Virus record (IMG/VR): IMGVR_UViG_3300021976_000050
Span: 1 to 33,221 of that record
Strand: one strand, 5' to 3'
From: a virus
DNA: 33,221 nt
A program made the translations under genes and the position numbers. The notes below the pieces were generated by a model that worked only from the letters and a program-made list of their open reading frames with translations, was not told where the DNA came from and made no database searches. Positions 20,138 to 26,318 of the stretch are shown piece after piece; position 1 is the stretch's first letter, and every line of letters begins with the position of its first letter.

Positions 20138-21290
20138 CGTCTAACTCCTGCAGTGCATCGAACGCCGCGATCAGGAACGCGGCGGCGACTTGTGGGCATA
20201 TGGCGTTGCCGATCCCGCGCAGCGCCCCTACACGCCCGGCGAAGCCTTTCGCGAGCGGGAAGCCGGCTTCGGCAGGCAGGTCAGCCAGGCTTTCGGGTAG
20301 TCCATCAGCCACAGGCTGAAGTAGGGGTTGAGTGCGGCGCGCCTTTCCGTCGGTGCAGGGGATGACGGAGCAGTCGGACCAGAAGCCATGCTGACCTGCC
20401 GGCCCAGAAGGCCGTTGATCGGCACGCCCGCCTTCGCCAGATCCGTCGAGCCGTCCTTGTGATCCCGCGTCGTCGGCGTCGCCCAGCCGGTCAGCTGCGC
20501 TTGCAGCGCCAGCGATGTCAGGGACACCCCGAGGCTCGAGCCGTTGGCTACCGCCTTCTCCTTGCGTGCCAGGAACTGCTCGGGTGTCCCGCCCGCCTCC
20601 CGTGCCGCGGGCGTGGCCCAGCCGGCCAGTTGCGCTGCTTCGTTCAGGTTGCCGAAGCCCGGCGAACCCTTCCCTTCCGCGCGGCACCGACTGCGGATCG
20701 CATCTATCTGCTCGGGCGTCTTGGCTCCCGTCGTGTCGTGTTGCTGTGGCGTCGGCCAGCCGCTCATCTCGATCTGCGATCCACCACAGGCGTTGCCTGA
20801 TGTGGGGCGCGCCCTGGCTCGCAGCGCACAGATCGGCGGCCCCGACTGCATAGCCCACTCTTTCCAGGTCAGCACGTACTCCGGCGAGCCATTCACGTCC
20901 AAGCTTGCTCGACACTTGCTCGCCAACGACGACTGAAGGGCGGCACTCCGCGATGAGGCGATGGAATTCGGGCCAGACATGTCTTTCGTCGGCAACCCCG
21001 AGCTGCTTTCCTGCTGCAGACCACGGTTGGCATGGGCACGACCCTGACCACACTGGCTCATCGTCGGGGATGCCGGCGAGACGGAGGGCGAGGGGCCAGC
21101 CCAAGATTCCCGAGAAGAAGTGGCATTGGACAAAGCCCTTGAGATCCTCTGCCTTAACATCCTGTATCGGTCGCTCATCGACTTCCCCCGGAGCCACCAG
21201 ACCGGCAGCGATAAGATTACGAGCCCACTGCGCAGCGAACGGATCGCTGTCATTGTGGTAGGACCAGCCGCCTTTGAGGATGGCGGTCAT
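20124..21290 (-). CDS. C5-cytosine DNA methyltransferase
   Basis: This encodes 388 residues. Motifs in order: I HFFSGILGWPLALRLAG (about 57-73), IV SGSCPCQPWSAAGKQ (catalytic Cys in PCQPW, about 86), VI VVVGEQVSS (about 121; GEQV in place of ENV), VIII PHIRQRLWWIAD (about 161) and X GNAICPQVAAAFLIAAF (about 363). Between VIII and X the target-recognition region (about 172-330) is Arg/Gly/Ala-rich, with repeated RLADA, RLGHA and RLGDA words, and the same DNA is open in another frame. The ATG at 21290 has AAGGTGA upstream. Probable role: protecting phage DNA from host restriction. Confidence 0.9.
   Translation of the reverse strand: MTAILKGGWSYHNDSDPFAAQWARNLIAAGLVAPGEVDERPIQDVKAEDLKGFVQCHFFSGILGWPLALRLAGIPDDEPVWSGSCPCQPWSAAGKQLGVADERHVWPEFHRLIAECRPSVVVGEQVSSKLGREWLAGVRADLERVGYAVGAADLCAASQGAPHIRQRLWWIADRDERLADATATRHDGSQDARADRCDPQSVPRGREGFAGLRQPERSSATGRLGHARGTGGGRDTRAVPGTQGEGGSQRLEPRGVPDIAGAASAADRLGDADDAGSQGRLDGSGEGGRADQRPSGPAGQHGFWSDCSVIPCTDGKARRTQPLLQPVADGLPESLADLPAEAGFPLAKGFAGRVGALRGIGNAICPQVAAAFLIAAFDALQELDDATS
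20228..21253 (-). CDS. Overlapping second frame inside the C5-methyltransferase gene
   Basis: This 341-codon frame lies wholly inside the C5-methyltransferase gene. From about residue 116 it looks like a protein, not random antiframe: LDVNGSPEYVLTWKEWAMQS then GPPICALRARARPTSG, three words MSGWPTP, LAGWATP and LTGWATP, the block TTRDHKDGSTDLAKAGVPIN with GLLGRQVSMASGPTAPSSPA, and LNPYFSLWLMDYPKAW near the end. I recall these blocks from phage-encoded methyltransferase-associated proteins. No Shine-Dalgarno fits the first ATG, and the true start is unknown. It may be a separate overlapping gene or an alternative target-recognition region reached by frameshifting. Confidence 0.45.
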   Translation of the reverse strand: MTAIRSLRSGLVILSLPVWWLRGKSMSDRYRMLRQRISRALSNATSSRESWAGPSPSVSPASPTMSQCGQGRAHANRGLQQESSSGLPTKDMSGPNSIASSRSAALQSSLASKCRASLDVNGSPEYVLTWKEWAMQSGPPICALRARARPTSGNACGGSQIEMSGWPTPQQHDTTGAKTPEQIDAIRSRCRAEGKGSPGFGNLNEAAQLAGWATPAAREAGGTPEQFLARKEKAVANGSSLGVSLTSLALQAQLTGWATPTTRDHKDGSTDLAKAGVPINGLLGRQVSMASGPTAPSSPAPTERRAALNPYFSLWLMDYPKAWLTCLPKPASRSRKASPGV

Positions 21291-22231
21291 GCTTTCACCT
21301 TGTCAGCATTGATCCGTCGCTCGGCAATATCGGCATAATCAGCGTTAAGCTCGATGCCGATGCAGTTGCGCCCAAGACGTTGTGCGACCAGCCCGGTCGT
21401 GCCGGCGCCAAAAAATGGATCGAGCACCGTGCCACCTTTCGGGCAACCGGCGAGGATGCAGGGCTCGACCAACGCCGGCGGGAATGTTGCGAAGTGGGCT
21501 TCCTTGAAGGGCTTGGTAGTGATGGTCCACACCGAGCGGCGGTTGCGAGTCAAGCTATTGCCAACCGCTTTCATTGTACCGTTGGTTTTCCCCGGAACAC
21601 GCTCGCTACCGTGTTGCGTGTCGATAGTTGGTTGTGCAAGACGCACTATGCTGGCCGCAGCTACTGGCTCGGCGACGGCAGCAGCGTCAAAATAGTAGCG
21701 TGCGTTCTTGCTCAACAGGAATAGATACTCGTGCGCCTTGGTGCATCGGTCCGTGACGCTCTCCGGCATCGGATTCGGTTTTTGCCATATGATGTCCTGT
21801 CGCAGGTACCACCCGTCGGCCTGTAGGGCGAAGGCGACCCTCCACGGGATGCCGATCAGGTCCTTGGGCTTGAGGCCGTTGGGCGGATGTCGACTGTTCT
21901 GATCGCCGCCTCCAGCGTCGTGTGTGCGCTTTGCGCCGACTCCGTTCTGGTTATCGGATCGTCCGCCGTGGGCACCGCCACCACTGGCGTAGCTATCCCC
22001 CAGGTTGAGCCAGAGCGTGCCATCAGCGCGCAGCACGCGCCGGACCTCGCGAAACACTTCGACCATCACGGCGACGAAGGCAGCGGGCGTGTCCTCCAGC
22101 CCGAGCTGGCCGGTGACGCCGTAATCGCGCAGGCCGAAATACGGCGGGCTGGTCACGACACAATGCACGCTCTCGCCCGGCAGATCGCGTAGCTCGGTGA
22201 GCGCGTCACCTTCGATGATCGTGACAGTCAT
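21287..22231 (-). CDS. Site-specific DNA methyltransferase (TSPPY, beta class)
   Basis: This encodes 314 residues from the ATG at 22231 (MTVTIIEGDALTELRDLPGE), with GGAGCGG upstream and an ATGA overlap with the nuclease gene; the 134-codon upstream extension is a shadow and was rejected. Motif IV is CVVTSPPYFGLRDYG (about 24-38) and motif I, VLDPFFGAGTTGLVA, is near the C-terminus (about 278), the beta order. TSPPY is typical of N4-cytosine or N6-adenine enzymes. The middle (SYASGGGAHGGRSDNQNG to RNRRSVWTITTKPF) is the target-recognition region. No cognate restriction gene is evident. Confidence 0.9.
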   Translation of the reverse strand: MTVTIIEGDALTELRDLPGESVHCVVTSPPYFGLRDYGVTGQLGLEDTPAAFVAVMVEVFREVRRVLRADGTLWLNLGDSYASGGGAHGGRSDNQNGVGAKRTHDAGGGDQNSRHPPNGLKPKDLIGIPWRVAFALQADGWYLRQDIIWQKPNPMPESVTDRCTKAHEYLFLLSKNARYYFDAAAVAEPVAAASIVRLAQPTIDTQHGSERVPGKTNGTMKAVGNSLTRNRRSVWTITTKPFKEAHFATFPPALVEPCILAGCPKGGTVLDPFFGAGTTGLVAQRLGRNCIGIELNADYADIAERRINADKVKA

Positions 22232-22521
22232 AGCCGCTCCACCAGCGTAACGAATGTTGCAAAGTCCCAGATCGTCCACACCGTCTGCCCAAGGCCGGTC
22301 AACCGGCCCCGCCAGTACGGCTGCAGTGGTTGCATCGCGGATTTCGCATTGCGCTTGAACTCCACGAAGCAGACACGCCCGCCCGGCAACAGAAGCAACC
22401 GGTCGGGCACGCCGTTGGCGCTCGGGCTCTTGAACTTGAGCAGCTCGCCACCGAGGCCTCTTATATGATCGCGGCAACGTTCCTCGAGCTTGCTTTCCAG
22501 CGGGTCTGGTTTTTTCTTCAC
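22228..22521 (-). CDS. VRR-NUC nuclease
   Basis: This encodes 97 residues from a GTG at 22521 (MKKKPDPLESKLEERCRDHI), with GGAAGGA upstream and a GTGA overlap with the preceding gene. The VRR-NUC core is plain: GVPDRLLLLPGGRVCFVEFK (about 36-55), with D at PDR and E-x-K at VEFKR as the catalytic set. Standalone phage VRR-NUC proteins are structure-specific nucleases. It lies among methyltransferases and two genes upstream of the SNF2 helicase, a partner I associate with it in other phages. An earlier ATG at 22599 was rejected because it overlaps the methyltransferase by 80 bases. Confidence 0.85.
   Translation of the reverse strand: MKKKPDPLESKLEERCRDHIRGLGGELLKFKSPSANGVPDRLLLLPGGRVCFVEFKRNAKSAMQPLQPYWRGRLTGLGQTVWTIWDFATFVTLVERL
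22501..22520 (-). repeat. 20-bp direct repeat flanking the NPPY methyltransferase, copy 1
   Basis: CGGGTCTGGTTTTTTCTTCA matches 23102-23121 at 19 of 20 positions. On the minus strand it encodes the start of the VRR-NUC protein (KKKPDPL). Confidence 0.75.
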
Positions 22522-23090
22522 GCGAAATCCTTCCAATCGAACCAGTTGACTGTGCAGCCGCTGGCGCCGGCAGCATCCCATATAAACCACGCAAAGCATG
22601 TGTTGCTGACCGCGCGCGGGCCCGTCCAGCCACGCCGGTGCATCATCGGCAGGCGCCGCGCAGAGATCCAGATACGCGCCGGCGGTCGGGCGCGGAAAAA
22701 CGGCAGCCGGCTCGTGCTCTCGAGGAAATTGGTGCGCAGCAGGAACGCCAGATACGGCACTTCTTGTAGCGCCTTGCGTGCGAACGGGAGCGCCAGCTTG
22801 TACGGCGGATTGGTCACAACACCTTTGACACCGGCCACAGGCTCCGCGGTCAGGTAGTCGACGCCCGATGTGCAGTCCTCGAGCCCGTAGTCAGTGATAT
22901 CGGATGCGGTCACCGTGTAGCCAGCCGCGCGCAGCGGCTTGACGATTGCACCGTCACCGGCCGCCGGCTCCAGGATGTGCCGCGGCAGGTGCTTGCTCTC
23001 GATACCGAGCAAGCTGTGAACGGCTTCAGGCGGGCTGAAATAAGCGTCCAGGCCGCGTGCTGCGTGGTCGTGGCTGCTTTGAAGTCTCAT
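22518..23090 (-). CDS. N6-adenine-type methyltransferase (NPPY)
   Basis: This encodes 190 residues from the ATG at 23090 (MRLQSSHDHAARGLDAYFSP). Motif I is HILEPAAGDGAIVKPLRAAG (about 38-57), the acidic strand TASDITDYG follows, and motif IV is GVVTNPPYKLALPFA (about 89). YFSPPEAVHSLL near the start is motif X. The order X-I-IV and small size resemble phage solitary N6-adenine methyltransferases lacking a clear recognition domain. The C-terminus (TVNWFDWKDFA) ends in a GTGA overlap with the VRR-NUC gene. A short decayed copy of the VRR-NUC start lies upstream, suggesting this gene was inserted between. Confidence 0.85.
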   Translation of the reverse strand: MRLQSSHDHAARGLDAYFSPPEAVHSLLGIESKHLPRHILEPAAGDGAIVKPLRAAGYTVTASDITDYGLEDCTSGVDYLTAEPVAGVKGVVTNPPYKLALPFARKALQEVPYLAFLLRTNFLESTSRLPFFRARPPARIWISARRLPMMHRRGWTGPRAVSNTCFAWFIWDAAGASGCTVNWFDWKDFA

Positions 23091-23101
23091 GGTACTCTCA
23101 A

Positions 23102-23121
23102 CGGGTCCGGTTTTTTCTTCA
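23102..23121 (-). repeat. 20-bp direct repeat, copy 2, encoding a decayed VRR-NUC start
   Basis: On the minus strand an ATG at 23123 opens MKKKPDPLRVP and stops after 11 codons, mimicking the first eight codons of the VRR-NUC gene 600 bp away. It has no convincing ribosome-binding site and is probably a fossil of recombination, or of insertion of the methyltransferase gene. Confidence 0.6.
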
Positions 23122-23130
23122 TGCCCCATA

Positions 23131-23159
23131 TTGACACGGCTGTTAGTGTGCCGTAAAGG
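23131..23159 (+). promoter_or_regulatory. Strong promoter of the rightward operon with TTAGTGTGCC element
   Basis: A perfect TTGACA (23131-23136) is followed by a 17-base spacer and TAAAGG (23154-23159). The spacer contains TTAGTGTGCC (23143-23152). It should transcribe the ribbon-helix-helix, nuclease, polymerase operon. The same element lies 40 bp downstream in reverse orientation. Confidence 0.7.
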
Positions 23160-23192
23160 TGTATTTGTCGGTGCAGCGTGGAAGGACATGCA

Positions 23193-23203
23193 GGGCACAC
23201 TAT
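23193..23203 (-). promoter_or_regulatory. Reverse copy of the TTAGTGTGCC element
   Basis: GGGCACACTAT on the plus strand is ATAGTGTGCCC on the minus strand. With the forward copy at 23143 it makes an inverted pair about 50 bp apart, between divergent operons. It may be a second binding site for the same regulator. Confidence 0.45.
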
Positions 23204-23207
23204 CGAC

Positions 23208-23272
23208 CTTTAGCCCGCTCAGGAGGGAGGAAGGTCGTAACCTTAGCCCGCTCAGGAGGAAGGTCGTAACCT
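23208..23272 (+). repeat. Imperfect tandem repeat in the rightward leader
   Basis: The unit TTAGCCCGCTCAGGAGG followed by (GAGG)AAGGTCGTAACC occurs twice in tandem, at about 23208-23240 and 23241-23269, differing by a four-base insertion. Each copy contains AGGAGG, a Shine-Dalgarno-like sequence with no adjacent start codon. It lies in the 5' leader of the rightward operon, upstream of the ribbon-helix-helix gene. Confidence 0.7.
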
Positions 23273-23325
23273 TAGAGCATCAGCAGGTATCAAGGCCTGC
23301 CACCGACAGCCATTCAGGAGGATCA

Positions 23326-23511
23326 ATGTCAGCTCGTCAGCCCAAGGGCCTGGAAGCCAAGCGTATCCACATCCATGTGCCCCTCAAGCCTCACCTCAAG
23401 GCGATCGATGCGGCGGCGAAGAAGCTGAACCTGTCCCGCTCACACTACATCGTCACCGCCGCCAACGCTGCGGCGCAGGTCGAGCTGGCGAAGCCGAAGG
23501 TGCGGCCGTGA
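23326..23511 (+). CDS. Ribbon-helix-helix (CopG/Arc-like) DNA-binding protein
   Basis: This encodes 61 residues from the ATG at 23326, with AGGAGGATCA immediately upstream; the earlier same-frame start at 23089 would run through the promoter and was rejected. The sequence KRIHIHVPLKPHLKAIDAAA then KKLNLSRSHYIVTAANAAAQ fits the strand-helix-helix plan of CopG/Arc proteins, with IHIHV as the DNA-contacting strand. It is the first gene after the promoter at 23131, between two copies of TTAGTGTGCC upstream and its own coding region. It is therefore the best candidate for the regulator that recognises that element, by inference. Confidence 0.75.
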   Translation: MSARQPKGLEAKRIHIHVPLKPHLKAIDAAAKKLNLSRSHYIVTAANAAAQVELAKPKVRP

Positions 23512-23669
23512 CCCGCATGGTATGGCTCGTGACCGAGATCTCATTTGGCCGTACGACGGGCTGGCGACACTTCCTGCACCTTGCCGAGGCACTGGAGACC
23601 GCCGGTATCTGGGTCAGCCAATCGGCGGGCGACGTCACGATCTCGCGCTGCGAGGTGCTGCGGCAATAG
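23508..23669 (+). CDS. Small WLVTE protein, paralogue of the gene at 30496
   Basis: This encodes 53 residues from a GTG at 23508 overlapping the previous stop (GTGA). The product VTRMVWLVTEISFGRTTGWR then HFLHLAEALETAGIWVSQSA aligns with the 46-residue protein at 30496-30636 (WLVTExxxGRxxGxRxFLHxxEAxETA). Function unknown. The resemblance across strands and operons supports both genes being real. Confidence 0.65.
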   Translation: MTRMVWLVTEISFGRTTGWRHFLHLAEALETAGIWVSQSAGDVTISRCEVLRQ

Positions 23670-23715
23670 TCGACACGGGTTCTAAAAATTAACTGTTAAA
23701 TAAACGAGGGAAAAC

Positions 23716-24834
23716 ATGGCCGATAAACACGTCACATACGGCGGCTCGAATGCCGAGCGCTGGTTGCCCTGCGCGGGCTACGCGGCACTCAGCAAGCTGG
23801 TGCCGTGCAAGCCAACAGGGCAGGCCGCAATCGACGGCACCGCCCAGCACAAGTGCATGGAGATGATGCTGGAGGACCCCGAGCTGGAGCCCAAGAAGTT
23901 TCTGGGCACGACGGTGCTCGGCGTCGAAATCACCCAGGAGCACGTCTTTGCGCTTGAAGTCGCGCTTGAGGCTTACTGCGAGATCGTCGACAGCTACCCC
24001 GATGGCGCCAGCCTGTTCAGCGAGAAGTTCGTTGGCCTGCGCGGCGTCGATGACGAAGAAGTCGGCGGTACGATGGACGCCGGCGTCGTTGCCGGCGACA
24101 AGGGCGCGATCATCGATTTCAAGTTCGGACAGATCGAGAAGGCGGCCGACGGCTCGCAGAACCTGTTCTATGCGGTCTGCGCGCGCAAGAGCATCGCGGC
24201 TTTCGCCGGCGTCAAGGAGCTGGCCAGCTACATCGTCCAGCCGGCCTACGATCCGGCGATTGACAAAATTGTCTACACCGACGCGATCCTCGATCGCTTC
24301 GAGCAAACTGTGCGCAACGCGATCAGCGCCAGCCAGGCGCCCAATCCGCACTACACTGAAGGCGAGTGGTGCGGCTGGTGCGAGGGCAAGCTGGCCTGCC
24401 CGTCGAAGCTGCAGCGGCTCAATACGCTGACCGCACCGAACCATGTGCTCGATCTTGCCGAGCTGGGCAAGCTCAGATTGAAACTGAAGGAATGGGAGAA
24501 GTGGGCCGACGATGCCGATGAGCGCATCCAGCACGAGCTAGAGCACGGCGTGTCCGTGCCGGGCTGGAAGCTGGTCGCCAAGCGCGCCATCCGGCAGTGG
24601 ATCGACGAAGCGGCGGCGGTGCTGAAATTCAAGAACTTGAAAATTCCTGCGGCAACGTACATGGTGACGAAGCTGGTCTCTCCGGCACAAGCTGAAAAAT
24701 TCATGGCAAAAACTGAAGTTGCAAAGCTCGCAAACCCTGTCTCGTCCGGCTACACGATCGCGCCCGAAACCGACAAACGGCCGGCGGTCCTCGCCCCCGC
24801 CGCGCTCGGGCAGGCGCTGAAGCGTTTAGTTTAG
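23716..24834 (+). CDS. DUF2800 PD-(D/E)XK nuclease (Cas4/RecB-like)
   Basis: This encodes 372 residues, MADKHVTYGGSNAERWLPCA onward, with GAGGGAAA upstream. It resembles phage DUF2800 exonucleases. The nuclease core has GTAQHKCMEMML (about 40), GTMDAGVV (about 118) and AIIDFKFGQ (about 131; D-x-K catalytic pair). An iron-sulphur cluster of the Cas4/AddB type is likely: an N-terminal cysteine (WLPC, about 19) and a C-terminal EWCGWCEGKLACPSK (about 217). It should trim DNA ends for recombination or replication. The C-terminal 130 residues are a helical extension. It sits with an SSB-like protein and polymerase in the replication operon. Confidence 0.85.
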   Translation: MADKHVTYGGSNAERWLPCAGYAALSKLVPCKPTGQAAIDGTAQHKCMEMMLEDPELEPKKFLGTTVLGVEITQEHVFALEVALEAYCEIVDSYPDGASLFSEKFVGLRGVDDEEVGGTMDAGVVAGDKGAIIDFKFGQIEKAADGSQNLFYAVCARKSIAAFAGVKELASYIVQPAYDPAIDKIVYTDAILDRFEQTVRNAISASQAPNPHYTEGEWCGWCEGKLACPSKLQRLNTLTAPNHVLDLAELGKLRLKLKEWEKWADDADERIQHELEHGVSVPGWKLVAKRAIRQWIDEAAAVLKFKNLKIPAATYMVTKLVSPAQAEKFMAKTEVAKLANPVSSGYTIAPETDKRPAVLAPAALGQALKRLV

Positions 24835-24962
24835 CGAACGACGGTGTCACCTACCTGAGACACGACCATCGTAGATGGAAGGTACAAAGTGGTGAGGCGG
24901 GCGGAGCGCGGTGCCGCAATTTAGAACAGACTAAAACACAACTAGAACAGGACAAAAAGCGA
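24835..24962 (+). other. Intergenic gap with a short repeat
   Basis: This 128-bp gap holds two copies of TAGAACAG(G)AC(T)AAAA at 24922-24936 and 24943-24957, just upstream of the next start. The second copy ends six bases before the ATG, whose Shine-Dalgarno is weak (GGAC). No gene or promoter is clear. Confidence 0.4.
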
Positions 24963-25820
24963 ATGACTGACAACGCAATCGCCCTCTTCAAGGGTGCCGG
25001 ACTGCCTGCGGCTGATGTAGCGCAGTTCAAGAAGGCCCTCTTCACCGCCAGCCAGGTCATCCAGGTTGCCGGCGGCACGCCTTTCCTGAAGATGCTCAAG
25101 CAGGACGGCACCTGGGTCTATGGCGCCAACGAGACCGAGGTGCAGGAAGGCTCGCAGTGGGCGATCAACCCGCTGTCGCTAAAGACCGGTTACGTCTGCT
25201 GGAATCCCAAGGGCGGCAAGCCGCTCGGCCAGCAGGTGCGTTCGATCTTCCAGTCGCCACCGCTGATGCTGACCGACATGCCGGATCTCGACGCGCCTTG
25301 GTCCGAGACCATCTCGCTCGAGCTACAGTGCCTCAACGGCGAGGATAAAGGCACCGCGGTCGAGTACACGGGCAACTCCTACGGCTGCAAGAAGCTCTTT
25401 AGTGGCCTTGTCGCGGCGCTGCAGAAGCAGCTCGATGTCGACGCGGCCAAGGTGGTGCCGATCGTCAGCATGACGAATGACAGCTACAAGCACCCCGTGT
25501 ACGGCCTGACCTTCAATCCGATCTTCGAGATCGTTGGCTGGATGTCGATGGGCGGTCCGGAGGCGGCGACGCCGCCCGCGGAGCCGCCCGCACCGAAGGC
25601 TGAACCCGAGGCACCCAAGCGCCGTGGACGGACGCCGCTGACGGCGGTGCCGACGGTGCCGGCTGAAGCTGAGTCCGCGCAGAGCACGGTCGCCGAACGC
25701 GTCGCTGAGGCAGCAGAGCAGGAGCGGACGCGCGTGGCGGCCGAGCAAGCCGAACAGGCGGCCGCGCCGGCTGTCGATCAGCCCGTGCAGCGTCGTCGTC
25801 GGCGCGTCGCGACGGTCTGA
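24963..25820 (+). CDS. Putative ssDNA-binding or replication-accessory protein
   Basis: This encodes 285 residues, MTDNAIALFKGAGLPAADVA onward. Residues 1-200 look globular (GGTPFLKMLKQDGTWVYGAN, VQEGSQWAINPLSLKTGYVC, NDSYKHPVYGLTFNPIFEIV), resembling phage proteins that follow DUF2800 nucleases and are thought to bind ssDNA. Residues 200-285 are Ala/Pro/Glu-rich and end in QRRRRRVATV. This is the reverse of the acidic tail of classical SSB. The pairing with the nuclease suggests an annealing or SSB role, inferred from context only. Confidence 0.65.
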   Translation: MTDNAIALFKGAGLPAADVAQFKKALFTASQVIQVAGGTPFLKMLKQDGTWVYGANETEVQEGSQWAINPLSLKTGYVCWNPKGGKPLGQQVRSIFQSPPLMLTDMPDLDAPWSETISLELQCLNGEDKGTAVEYTGNSYGCKKLFSGLVAALQKQLDVDAAKVVPIVSMTNDSYKHPVYGLTFNPIFEIVGWMSMGGPEAATPPAEPPAPKAEPEAPKRRGRTPLTAVPTVPAEAESAQSTVAERVAEAAEQERTRVAAEQAEQAAAPAVDQPVQRRRRRVATV

Positions 25821-25822
25821 TC

Positions 25823-26023
25823 GTGAAGACCGAAGCCGCGCCACGGAACACCAAGCGACCGGGCGACAAGCTCGGCGAGCTGAATGGTGATCCGCGCGCG
25901 CTTTGCTACGAAGCTATGATGGACCGCGAAACTACGCGACGCATCGTAGAACGGATGCACGGGCCGGCTAGCTCGCCGACCTACGTCCGTGAGGACGATC
26001 CGCCAAAGAGCGCCGCGAGGTAG
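25823..26023 (+). CDS. Small hypothetical protein
   Basis: A GTG at 25823 starts three bases after the previous stop and gives 66 residues (MKTEAAPRNTKRPGDKLGEL). It is charged and helical in the middle (AMMDRETTRRIVERMHG). No strong ribosome-binding site is present. Similar short ORFs occur at this position in related-looking phages, but I cannot name a family. Confidence 0.55.
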   Translation: MKTEAAPRNTKRPGDKLGELNGDPRALCYEAMMDRETTRRIVERMHGPASSPTYVREDDPPKSAAR

Positions 26024-26050
26024 GCCCCTCACTTCAACGCGCTTTTCGCG

Positions 26051-26089
26051 CCGCCGCTCTCCTGCCTTCCCCCGGCAGGAGGGCGGCGG
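26051..26089. terminator. Long GC-rich hairpin, possible terminator
   Basis: CCGCCGCTCTCCTGCC (26051-26066) pairs with GGCAGGAGGGCGGCGG (26074-26089) over 16 positions with one G-U wobble and a seven-base loop (TTCCCCC). It is followed by TGCACCCTTT, a weak T-tract at best. It lies between the small gene ending at 26023 and the zinc-ribbon gene, so it could attenuate polymerase-operon transcription. Confidence 0.55.
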
Positions 26090-26120
26090 TGCACCCTTTC
26101 ACCGGTCCGAGGAGGGATCG

Positions 26121-26318
26121 ATGACTAAGCCAATTCCGATATTACTGACGTGTCCCAGTTGCGGCGCGCGGCACATCGATAGGGGGCTGTTCGCCACGAA
26201 ACCGCACCACACGCATGCGTGTCAGGCGTGCGGCATGTGCTGGCGCCCGGCTATTGTGTCGACAGTCGGCGTGCAGTTCCTTCCTGGTTTCCGAGATGAC
26301 GATGCCGCGCGTCTGTAA
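26121..26318 (+). CDS. Conserved phage zinc-ribbon protein
   Basis: This encodes 65 residues, MTKPIPILLTCPSCGARHID onward, with GAGGAGG eight bases upstream. Two CxxC knuckles (CPSCG and CQACGMCW) frame RGLFATKPHHTHA, and it ends VGVQFLPGFRDDD. I recognise this pattern as a widespread small phage zinc ribbon. The ligands are complete. The function is unknown; it usually lies near replication genes, as here just before DNA polymerase. Confidence 0.85.
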   Translation: MTKPIPILLTCPSCGARHIDRGLFATKPHHTHACQACGMCWRPAIVSTVGVQFLPGFRDDDAARL

